Positions 57,431-64,000 of a DNA stretch of 64,000 nucleotides are shown one piece after another. The translations under genes and the position numbers were made by a program. Origin of the DNA: Marinobacter changyiensis (GTDB taxonomy: Bacteria; Pseudomonadota; Gammaproteobacteria; Pseudomonadales; Oleiphilaceae); NCBI RefSeq assembly GCF_009193265.1, contig NZ_VZZZ01000001.1, positions 434,001 through 498,000 on the forward strand, read 5' to 3'. Below the pieces are notes generated by a model. That model saw nothing but the letters and a program-made list of their open reading frames with translations. It made no database searches and was not told the DNA's origin. Within the stretch, counting starts at the first letter, position 1, and each line of letters begins with the position of its first letter.

Positions 57431-58230
57431 AACCCGTCCATTACTGGCACTGTTTTGTCGGCATCCAGGTTCGCGAGTGGCTCAGGTTCTGGCAACAGCG
57501 TACCCGCTTCTTCAGTGCCCTGGTGCGCCCGTTACTGTGGCTGGTGGTGTTTGCCGCCGGGTTCCGGGCAGTCCTTGGGGTGTCCATCATTCCGCCTTAC
57601 CAGACTTACATCACCTACGAGACCTACATCGCCCCCGGCCTGTGCGGCATGATCGTGCTGTTCAACAGCATGCAGGGCGCACTCTCCATGGTATATGACC
57701 GGGAACTGGGTAGCATGCGGGTGTTGCTGATGAGCCCTTTGCCGAGGCCCTTCCTGCTGGTCACCAAACTGCTGTCCATGGGAATCGTATCGATCGGCCA
57801 GGTATATGTGTTCCTGCTGGTGGCCCGGCTGCTGGATGTGGAACCGCCCGCCTGGGGTTATCTGGCGGTGCTGCCGGCCCTGCTGTTGGCGTCTTTGATG
57901 CTGGGCGCCCTGGGGCTGCTGATTGCGACCTGGATCAAACAACTGGAGAACTTCGCCGGGGTGATGAATTTCGTCATCTTCCCGATGTTCTTCCTGTCCT
58001 CGGCGCTCTATCCGCTGTGGAAAATGCAGGAAGCCAGCCCCTGGCTCTACTGGCTGTGCCAGTTCAACCCCTTCACCCACGCCGTCGAGGCCATCCGCTT
58101 CGCCCTCTACCTGCAATGGAATCCCCAGGCCTTTGGCATCACCGCCGCTGTCACCCTGGTGCTCGCCGGCCTCGCCACCGCGGGCTTCCGGCCACAGCGC
58201 ACCAAGATCCTGGATACCAAAACCGCTTAG
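57427..58230 (+). CDS. pedC: ABC transporter permease, PedC-like
   Basis: An ABC-2 type membrane protein of 267 aa with six hydrophobic segments; family features include LRFWQQRTRFFSALVRPLLW, PGLCGMIVLFNSMQGALSMV, YDRELGSMRVLLMSPLPRPF and FNPFTHAVEAIRFALYLQW. It matches the PedC group associated with phenylethanol/alcohol oxidation loci. ABC-2 permeases usually export, but the Ped system is implicated in rare-earth import. The stop (TAG 58228-58230) interleaves with the stop of the convergent ATPase gene. Confidence 0.87.
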   Translation: MKPVHYWHCFVGIQVREWLRFWQQRTRFFSALVRPLLWLVVFAAGFRAVLGVSIIPPYQTYITYETYIAPGLCGMIVLFNSMQGALSMVYDRELGSMRVLLMSPLPRPFLLVTKLLSMGIVSIGQVYVFLLVARLLDVEPPAWGYLAVLPALLLASLMLGALGLLIATWIKQLENFAGVMNFVIFPMFFLSSALYPLWKMQEASPWLYWLCQFNPFTHAVEAIRFALYLQWNPQAFGITAAVTLVLAGLATAGFRPQRTKILDTKTA

Positions 58231-58895
58231 GCTGGGCCCGCGAGTGCCCGTAGCCGCAGTGTCAACGACTCTGCGGTCGCGGATGCGGTCAGTGGATCAT
58301 CCCACTGCAATCGTGCCGGCACACCATCCAGATACCAGAGGCGGTTGGCGAGGCGGTCTGCGTCCCGGGGGTCGTGGGTGACACAGATCATTGCCATGGC
58401 GGGGTAATCGTCCAGCAGGGTGCTGATCAAGGCCCGCAACTCATCTGCGCGATCCGGGTCCAGGGAGGCGAAAGGCTCATCGAGCAACAACAGGTCGGGC
58501 TTGATCGCGAGGCAGCGGGCCAGGGCAGCGCGGCGCGCCATGCCCAGGGAAAGCTGGTCTGGCAGCACATCGCCGGCGCCGCCAAGACCCACCTGTTCGA
58601 GCAGCCGGTCGACTTCCCGGGGGCTGGCTCCCACCAGCAACAGGTTCTGCCTAACGGTGCGCCAGGGCAGCAAACGGTGCTCCTGGAACAGATAACCGAT
58701 GCGAAGGCCTGGCTGGGTCCTGATCATCTCACCGGTCAAGCGGCGGTCGAGGCCCGCAATGCCATTGAGCAAGGTGGTTTTGCCCACGCCGGAGGGGCCC
58801 AGCAGGCAGATGCGATCCCCTGCGTCTACTTGAACAAAAATCTCTCCCAGCACCGGATGACCTGCCGCGATGCCGTCGATCCGCAACTCAAGCAT
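58227..58895 (-). CDS. ABC transporter ATP-binding protein (NitT/TauT type)
   Basis: A 222-aa importer-type ATPase: Walker A LLGPSGVGKTTLLNGI, Q-loop YLFQEHRLLPWRTVRQNLLL, signature LSLGMARRAALARCLA and Walker B LLLLDEPFASLDPDRA, switch His in CVTHDPRDADRLA. The signature is LSLGM rather than LSGGQ. It overlaps the permease gene by 8 nt. Closest in style to taurine/nitrate/sulfonate systems; substrate unknown. Confidence 0.88.
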   Translation of the reverse strand: MLELRIDGIAAGHPVLGEIFVQVDAGDRICLLGPSGVGKTTLLNGIAGLDRRLTGEMIRTQPGLRIGYLFQEHRLLPWRTVRQNLLLVGASPREVDRLLEQVGLGGAGDVLPDQLSLGMARRAALARCLAIKPDLLLLDEPFASLDPDRADELRALISTLLDDYPAMAMICVTHDPRDADRLANRLWYLDGVPARLQWDDPLTASATAESLTLRLRALAGPA

Positions 58896-59649
58896 GATGC
58901 ATTCCCGCTGTGCGCCAGCGCGAAGCCTTGCGTTCCAGCGGTTGCAGCAGGGCGAGTTCGATCAGCTGCACCACCGCAATAAACGCCAGGCTGTATGCCA
59001 GGATACTCGCCACATCGAAGACCTGAAACGCCATATGAAGCTGGAAACCAATGCCATCGGAGCGACCCAGCAGCTCCACCACCAGCACGATTTTCCAGAT
59101 CAGTGCCAACCCACCCCGGGTTGCTGCCATCATGTAGGGGAACAGTTGCGGCACCCAGACATGCACGGCCCGCTGCCAGTGACTGAACCGGTACACCCGG
59201 GCCATCTGTTCCAGCCGCCCGTCCAGACTGCGAGCGCCCTCCCGCACAGTGACAGCAACGTTGGGCACCTTGTTGATCACCACCGCCATTACGGCAGCAG
59301 TTTCGACCAGCCCGAACCAGACGTAAAGCAGGATAATGACGACCAGCGCCGGTAGGTTGAGGAACAGCACCAGCAGCGGATCAAGCAGCGCATTGGCGAG
59401 CAGGGAGCGTCCCATCCAGATACCCAGCAGGGTGCCGAGGGTCATAGCAAGAACAAAGCTGATGATCACCCGGCGCAGAGTCACGCCCAGGTGGTATTGC
59501 ATGTCACCGGTCTGGACCGACTGCCAGAAGCTCTCCAGCACGATGGCCGGCGTCGGTAGCAATGCTGTATCCAGGACTGCTGCCGTCAGGGCCCACACCA
59601 GCACCGCCAGGGGCAGCATGATCCAATAGGCCCAGCGCGGGGGATTCAT
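58888..59649 (-). CDS. ABC transporter permease (NitT/TauT type)
   Basis: A 253-aa inner-membrane permease with about six helices and the binding-protein-dependent transport EAA-like loop (RMARVYRFSHWQRAVHVWVP then LFPYMMAATRGGLALIWKIV). Also visible: GTLLGIWMGRSLLANALLDP. It lies between the ATPase and binding-protein genes with 4- and 8-nt overlaps, a tightly coupled operon. Confidence 0.88.
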   Translation of the reverse strand: MNPPRWAYWIMLPLAVLVWALTAAVLDTALLPTPAIVLESFWQSVQTGDMQYHLGVTLRRVIISFVLAMTLGTLLGIWMGRSLLANALLDPLLVLFLNLPALVVIILLYVWFGLVETAAVMAVVINKVPNVAVTVREGARSLDGRLEQMARVYRFSHWQRAVHVWVPQLFPYMMAATRGGLALIWKIVLVVELLGRSDGIGFQLHMAFQVFDVASILAYSLAFIAVVQLIELALLQPLERKASRWRTAGMHHA

Positions 59650-60653
59650 GGGGTGGGCCTGAAAAACAGACTGTCCGGCAGCGGCCTGTGGTTTTGCGTT
59701 CCCGCTGAAAGTCGGAGCAAACGCTGGAGATCGTTGATACGACTCGGGTCCAGAGGCTCCGGAATGCCCGCGACGAAGCCCTCGCGCAGGGCCTGGAATA
59801 CCCCGTCATCCTCGGCACGCATCAGCGGCCTCAAAGCCGCCCAGTGCGCCGGATTGGCTGCAAGCTCGGCTTTGGCTTGCCGCAATGCCCGGTCAAACCG
59901 GCTTAGCAAGGTCGGGTTCCGGTCGGCCCACGATTCGGGAAAAACATAGCCCAGTACCGGCAGGTCAGGGTTCAGCTCCAGCGCGCTCAACAGGTCGTCC
60001 ATGCTGAATGCGGTGCGGACCCCGCCTTCGCCTTTCAGCCGGGCGGCAAAGTGCCAATAGGTAATCAGGGCATCCACCTGCCCTCGCCGCAACGCCTGGC
60101 TTAGCAACGGAGGCGCCGCATACTGCACATCAACATTACCTGCCAGCTCAATGCCCTGCTGTTGAGCCACTTTTTGCAGCAGTATCCAGCCCTTGGCGTC
60201 CGGCCCGCCAGCCACCCCGATACGTTTGCCCAGCAAGTCCGGCAACGCTTGTATCGGGGAGTTTTCCGGTACAACGATGTCACCGATGGCGGATGAGAAA
60301 GGCAGGTAAAGAAAGGGAGCACCAGAGTCGTAACGGGATTGCACCCACAACAGATCCGCCACCGCGCCGTTGACGTCACCACTGGACACGGCCAGATGGG
60401 ATGCTGCCAAATTGGCTACCTCGCGCACCTCAAGCGTGAAACCGTGGGCGAGGTCCAGCTGTTGCCGTTGCAGATGATCAAGCTCCCAATGGGCGGTGCC
60501 GAACTGGAGGACACTGAGCGACAGCACGGGTAAGGGCTCGGCAGGCCCGCCTGGCGGGGCATCTGCTAGCGCCGTCAGGGTGACAGAGAAACAACTGAAC
60601 ACCAGCAAATACCGGCACAACCTGTCACACAGAACTCCGGTTAGAGCCCCCAT
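59646..60653 (-). CDS. ABC transporter substrate-binding protein (NMT1/SsuA-like)
   Basis: A periplasmic binding protein of about 335 aa. Signal peptide: MGALTGVLCDRLCRYLLVFS ending near LTALA. The mature part shows LSVLQFGTAHWELDHLQ, NGAVADLLWVQSRYDSG, LPDLLGKRIGVAGGPDAKGW and QALRRGQVDALITYWHFAAR, typical of NMT1-like proteins. Ligand unknown. The open frame continues to 60836, but the ATG at 60653 alone yields a signal peptide. It is divergent from the erbR-like regulator. Confidence 0.85.
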   Translation of the reverse strand: MGALTGVLCDRLCRYLLVFSCFSVTLTALADAPPGGPAEPLPVLSLSVLQFGTAHWELDHLQRQQLDLAHGFTLEVREVANLAASHLAVSSGDVNGAVADLLWVQSRYDSGAPFLYLPFSSAIGDIVVPENSPIQALPDLLGKRIGVAGGPDAKGWILLQKVAQQQGIELAGNVDVQYAAPPLLSQALRRGQVDALITYWHFAARLKGEGGVRTAFSMDDLLSALELNPDLPVLGYVFPESWADRNPTLLSRFDRALRQAKAELAANPAHWAALRPLMRAEDDGVFQALREGFVAGIPEPLDPSRINDLQRLLRLSAGTQNHRPLPDSLFFRPTP

Positions 60654-60731
60654 GACACCGGAGTCAGGGCGAAATATCTCTGAAAATTTTCTCATTTGTT
60701 CACGATACGAACCCTGGCCACTGACAAGAAT

Positions 60732-60744
60732 AGTACTTTGGTGC
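60732..60744. promoter_or_regulatory. Candidate shared operator between second ABC operon and erbR (site 6)
   Basis: AGTACTTTGGTGC (plus strand) sits in the 240-nt divergent interval 60654-60893, 79 nt from the binding-protein ATG and 150 nt from the regulator ATG. It fits the AGTNCYTTGGTNS element completely. Confidence 0.5.
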
Positions 60745-60893
60745 ATCTTTTTTGCTGCGATGGTCTCATTCACCCAAAGCGAAAATCGGCGTCTACTGAC
60801 AGGACTATCATAGCTGCCTGAAGTTTGTCCAGACACCCGATAGCATCATCCGGCTCTAACACCCGAATCGATAACAACAACAGAGGGATAGCC

Positions 60894-61664
60894 ATGCTGA
60901 CCCCGACACGGGAAGCAATACCGGCCAAAACCGACTATGCTGAAAAAAATAGCGAACTGGCCAAAAGTGAAGCTGACACCATGGAAGTGACTACACCGGT
61001 ATACAAAATTCTGATCGCGGATGATCACCCGTTGTTCCGCGAGGCGATCACCAGTGTGATCGAGTCCGGGTTCGCAGGCAGCGAAGTGATCGAAACCGCA
61101 GATCTGGACAGCGCCTTGCTGCTTACCCACGAACATGACGACCTCGATCTGATTCTGCTGGACCTCAACATGCCGGGCATGCATGGCCTGAACGGGCTGA
61201 TTTCCCTGCGCAATGAGGCCCCGACCATTCCGGTAGTCATCGTCTCGGCGGAAGAGGACAAGCAAGTCGTCTTACAGGCCATTACTTACGGCGCCATTGG
61301 CTTCATCACCAAATCGTCGCCCCGGGCCCAGATGACGGAAGCCATCCAACAGATCCTCAATGGCAATGTGTACCTGCCCTCTGACATCATCCGCACCGGT
61401 AAAGAGAGCACCCGCCGGCACCGGCAGGACGACAACCTGATCTCGGCTGAATTGCTGAACTCCCTGACCCGAAGGCAGCTGCTGGTACTGGAGCGTATGT
61501 CCAAGGGCGAATCCAACAAGCAGATCGCCTATAACCTCAATATTGCGGAGACCACCGTTAAGGCTCATGTATCGGCCATCCTGCGCAAGCTGGGCGTTCA
61601 CAATCGGGTACAGGCTATCCTGTCGGCCAGTGACGTGGACTTCAGCCAGTACCTGAAGCGCTAG
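60894..61664 (+). CDS. erbR: LuxR/NarL-type response regulator, ErbR/AgmR (PedR1)-like
   Basis: A two-component regulator of 256 aa. After a 40-residue N-terminal extension, the receiver domain reads [20 protein letters not shown] with phospho-acceptor Asp in [17 protein letters not shown] and switch Lys in GFITKSSP. The C-terminal HTH is [20 protein letters not shown] followed by [20 protein letters not shown]. It matches my recollection of AgmR/ErbR, the activator of PQQ alcohol oxidation, very closely. The ATG at 60894 has GAGGGAT upstream. It is convergent with the hybrid kinase. Confidence 0.88.
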   Translation: MLTPTREAIPAKTDYAEKNSELAKSEADTMEVTTPVYKILIADDHPLFREAITSVIESGFAGSEVIETADLDSALLLTHEHDDLDLILLDLNMPGMHGLNGLISLRNEAPTIPVVIVSAEEDKQVVLQAITYGAIGFITKSSPRAQMTEAIQQILNGNVYLPSDIIRTGKESTRRHRQDDNLISAELLNSLTRRQLLVLERMSKGESNKQIAYNLNIAETTVKAHVSAILRKLGVHNRVQAILSASDVDFSQYLKR

Positions 61665-61682
61665 CAAGGCGAAGCGCAACGC

Positions 61683-64000
61683 TCAGGCGCTCCTTAACAG
61701 ATGCGTCAGGGCGCTCCGCAGCTTCAGGGGCTTGACCGGCTTGTTCATCAGCAGATAACCCTGAGCCCGGATATGCTGTTTGAGTTCATTGCTGTAATTC
61801 GCGGTAATCATCAGCACCGGTAGTGGCTGGGCACGACGCCGGTTAACCTCTGCGACGGCGTCTACCCCGTTCTCGTCGTTGTCCAGATGATAGTCCGCCA
61901 GAATCACGTCAACCTTCTCGTTAGCCAGATCAACTTTGCCGGCCAGGTCCTCCAGCGATACCGCTGTCACCACCTCGCAACCCCAGCCTTCCAGCAATGT
62001 AGCCATACCGCTGCAGATCGCACGATCATTGTCGATCACCCAGATGCGGGCATCATTCAGATCCTGATCCTGCCGGATGCTCAGGGCGACATCTTCCTGC
62101 ATCTGTTTGGGCTGCAGCTGTCCCAGGGGCACCTCGACGGAAAAGACCGAACCCTTACCCTCGGTGGAACTGACGGTGATTCGATGGTTCAGCATACGGG
62201 CGATTTTATCGACGATAGCCAGCCCCAACCCCAGCCCCTTGTCGGCGGGTGAGCCCGCGGGGCGGATGCGTTTGAACTCCTGGAAAATCTCGGTCAGTTT
62301 GTCCGCCGGAATGCCAGGCCCGGTGTCCCATACCTGCAGCAGTAAACTGTTCCGGCGCCGACGGCAGCCCAGCATGATCCGGCCTTTGCCGGTATACCGG
62401 ATGGCGTTGGTTAGAAAGTTACGCAGGATCCGCGCCAGTAACTGGGAATCCGACTGCACCACCACCGACGAAGCTACAAAGTCCAGCTCCAGACCTTCCG
62501 CCAGCGCCATCTGGCGGAACTCCCGGGCCAGGTTGTTGAGCAGGTCTCTCAGATCAAACGCCGTGACATCGGGTTTGATCACGCCGGCATCGAGCTTGGA
62601 AATATCCACCAGCGTGCCCAGCAGGCTTTCGACATCATCCAGGGAGGTGCTGACCGAGCGCACCAGGCCTTCCGCTCTGGAACCGAAGGAATGCTCCAGC
62701 AGGGCACTGGTAAACAGCCTGGCTGCGTTCAGAGGCTGCAGCAGATCGTGGCTGACCGCCGCCAGAAATTTGGTTTTGGACAGGTTCGCCCGCTCGGCTT
62801 CCAGCTTGGCATCCCTCAGGCGCGCTTCCACGGCGGACCTTTCGTTGATTTCCTGGCGCAGCTGGCTGTTCAGTCCGGTCAAGGCTGACGTGCGTTCTTT
62901 TACCCGGCGCTCAAGGTTGTCGTAGGCCTGCTGCAACGCCAAAGCGGTCCTGCGCCGGTCAGTAATATCGCGAATCATCACGAAGAACCCTACCACTCGG
63001 CCCTTATCGTCAGTATTGGGCACATAGGAGCGCAACATGTAACGCTGCTCGCCCCGGGCATTGGACTCTTCGAACTCAAAGGTTACGTTTTGCCCCGCCA
63101 TGGCTTCCTGCATCTTGGGTAACAGGCGCTTGAAGAGCTCTGGCCCATGAACGCTGGAGAGATCACGGCCCAGCAAGGACTGCTGGCCATCTCCGTACCA
63201 GGCATCGTAGACCTTGTTGCAAAATTGGATGGTGAAATCCGCCCCGATGTACGCTATCAATGCTGGCACATGGTCGGTCACCAGCCGGATCCAGCGTTCG
63301 CTTTCCTTGAGCGTTTCGGCGTAACGGTAACGTTCGGTGATATCGGTATAGGTGTTGACGAAGCCACCGTCGGGCATCGGGTGAGTCTTGATTTCCAGCA
63401 CCGTGCCATCTTTCTGGCGGTGCACTTGCTCTTCCCGGGCCACTCGTTCGGTACCATCCGATCTGGCCGCCGGCAAAGGCAAAGCCGAGCTGGCCATGAT
63501 GGCGGCAAACGGCGAATGGGTGCTGATCCGGGTAGCATCCAGGCCTGTCAGGGCCAGAAAGCCATGGTTCCAGATCTCCGGATAGCCCGCTTCGTTGACC
63601 AACACCACACCCTGGGAGAGATTATCCACTGTGGACTGCAACAGGCGGGATTTCTCTGCCAAAGCCAGTTCACGACGAGCGGTTTCCGTATTCTTGATAT
63701 CGGTGATGTCGGAATACAGAACCACCAGCCCGCCCTCCCGGGTCGACCGCTCAGTCATCTGTACCCAGCGCCCATTGGACAGCAGAAACACCGAACCCTC
63801 GGCGGCGGGATCATTGTGCTCTTCCACAATCAGCCCCGAACTCAGTGCCCGCGCCTTGACGTCGCCAATCAGCGTGCCCGGTTCAATGCCTTCGCCATGG
63901 GCACTCCAATAACTGCGAAACCGGCTGTTGGCCTGAATCAGGCGGTGCTCGTGATCAAACAGTACGAAGCCATCGGCAATGCTTTCAATCGCATCGCTCA
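61683..64000 (-). CDS. Hybrid sensor histidine kinase, ErcS'/PedS1-like, 5' end outside window
   Basis: At least 772 residues; the frame is open to the right edge (DAIESIADGFVLFDHEHRLI near 63995-63940), so the GTG at 63827 is not the start. Domains: three PAS modules (ESIADGFVLFD; VNEAGYPEIWNHGFLALTGL; ADFTIQFCNKVYDAWYGDGQ), coiled coil, HisKA (FLAAVSHDLLQPLNAARLFT), HATPase (FLTNAIRYTGKG, GLGLGLAIVDKIARML), and a receiver with ADYHLDNDENG. No membrane helices. In Pseudomonas the kinase beside erbR is ErcS'. It is a paralogue of the kinase at 40547, and the two flank the whole cluster. Confidence 0.88.
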   Translation of the reverse strand, partial: SDAIESIADGFVLFDHEHRLIQANSRFRSYWSAHGEGIEPGTLIGDVKARALSSGLIVEEHNDPAAEGSVFLLSNGRWVQMTERSTREGGLVVLYSDITDIKNTETARRELALAEKSRLLQSTVDNLSQGVVLVNEAGYPEIWNHGFLALTGLDATRISTHSPFAAIMASSALPLPAARSDGTERVAREEQVHRQKDGTVLEIKTHPMPDGGFVNTYTDITERYRYAETLKESERWIRLVTDHVPALIAYIGADFTIQFCNKVYDAWYGDGQQSLLGRDLSSVHGPELFKRLLPKMQEAMAGQNVTFEFEESNARGEQRYMLRSYVPNTDDKGRVVGFFVMIRDITDRRRTALALQQAYDNLERRVKERTSALTGLNSQLRQEINERSAVEARLRDAKLEAERANLSKTKFLAAVSHDLLQPLNAARLFTSALLEHSFGSRAEGLVRSVSTSLDDVESLLGTLVDISKLDAGVIKPDVTAFDLRDLLNNLAREFRQMALAEGLELDFVASSVVVQSDSQLLARILRNFLTNAIRYTGKGRIMLGCRRRRNSLLLQVWDTGPGIPADKLTEIFQEFKRIRPAGSPADKGLGLGLAIVDKIARMLNHRITVSSTEGKGSVFSVEVPLGQLQPKQMQEDVALSIRQDQDLNDARIWVIDNDRAICSGMATLLEGWGCEVVTAVSLEDLAGKVDLANEKVDVILADYHLDNDENGVDAVAEVNRRRAQPLPVLMITANYSNELKQHIRAQGYLLMNKPVKPLKLRSALTHLLRSA

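Overview
The window looks like chromosome from a marine gammaproteobacterium, most probably Marinobacter or a close relative. The evidence is the housekeeping order (carB-carA-dapB-dnaJ-dnaK-grpE facing recN, then fur, bamE, rnfH, ratA, smpB, ssrA), a bacterial wax ester synthase, several sodium-coupled transporters, and a PQQ alcohol-oxidation cluster built like the Pseudomonas exa/erc/ped loci. The species call is inference.

Region by region. (1) 1-14.5 kb is conserved housekeeping sequence: pyrimidine/arginine and lysine biosynthesis, the DnaK chaperone operon with a textbook sigma-32 promoter, and recN with SOS boxes on its promoter. (2) 14.6-16.6 kb holds the wax ester synthase/DGAT and the tmRNA gene ssrA. 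(3) 16.6-18.6 kb is a scar downstream of the ssrA 3' end: a truncated membrane protein, a piece of hsdS, a toxin-antitoxin pair in which both genes carry visible lesions, and a frameshifted small gene. (4) 18.7-23.3 kb encodes a two-gene NAD-dependent formate dehydrogenase. (5) 23.4-40.4 kb is mixed: two VOC proteins, an S41 peptidase, ExoD, a VanZ-like protein, a large unknown protein next to an ATP-grasp enzyme, malate:quinone oxidoreductase, a NhaD antiporter remnant, a Ca/Na antiporter, MsrA/MsrB, ChrA, a phosphoesterase, a CDP-archaeol-synthase-like protein and class II fumarase.

(6) 40.5-64 kb is one functional unit for periplasmic alcohol oxidation. Order: ErcS-like hybrid kinase, ErcA iron alcohol dehydrogenase, PqqH-like S9 peptidase, pqqE-D-C-B-A, ExaC aldehyde dehydrogenase, a PQQ alcohol dehydrogenase with its MxaJ/XoxJ-like partner and cytochrome c, a PedA1-A2-B-C-like ABC system, a second NitT/TauT-type ABC transporter, an ErbR/AgmR (PedR1)-like response regulator, and an ErcS'/PedS1-like hybrid kinase cut by the window edge. 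The dehydrogenase has Asp-Tyr-Asp at the active site (D320/D322), where calcium-type ExaA has Asp-Phe-Ser. This is the signature of lanthanide-dependent enzymes. The PedABC homologue next to it belongs to a family implicated in rare-earth uptake. Together they suggest a lanthanide-linked alcohol oxidation island. A repeated sequence (roughly AGTNCYTTGGTNS) lies upstream of pqqA, exaC, the dehydrogenase, the cytochrome/pedA1 pair and the second ABC/erbR pair, and may be the operator that unites them.

No tRNA, rRNA, CRISPR array, intact insertion sequence or integrase was found.
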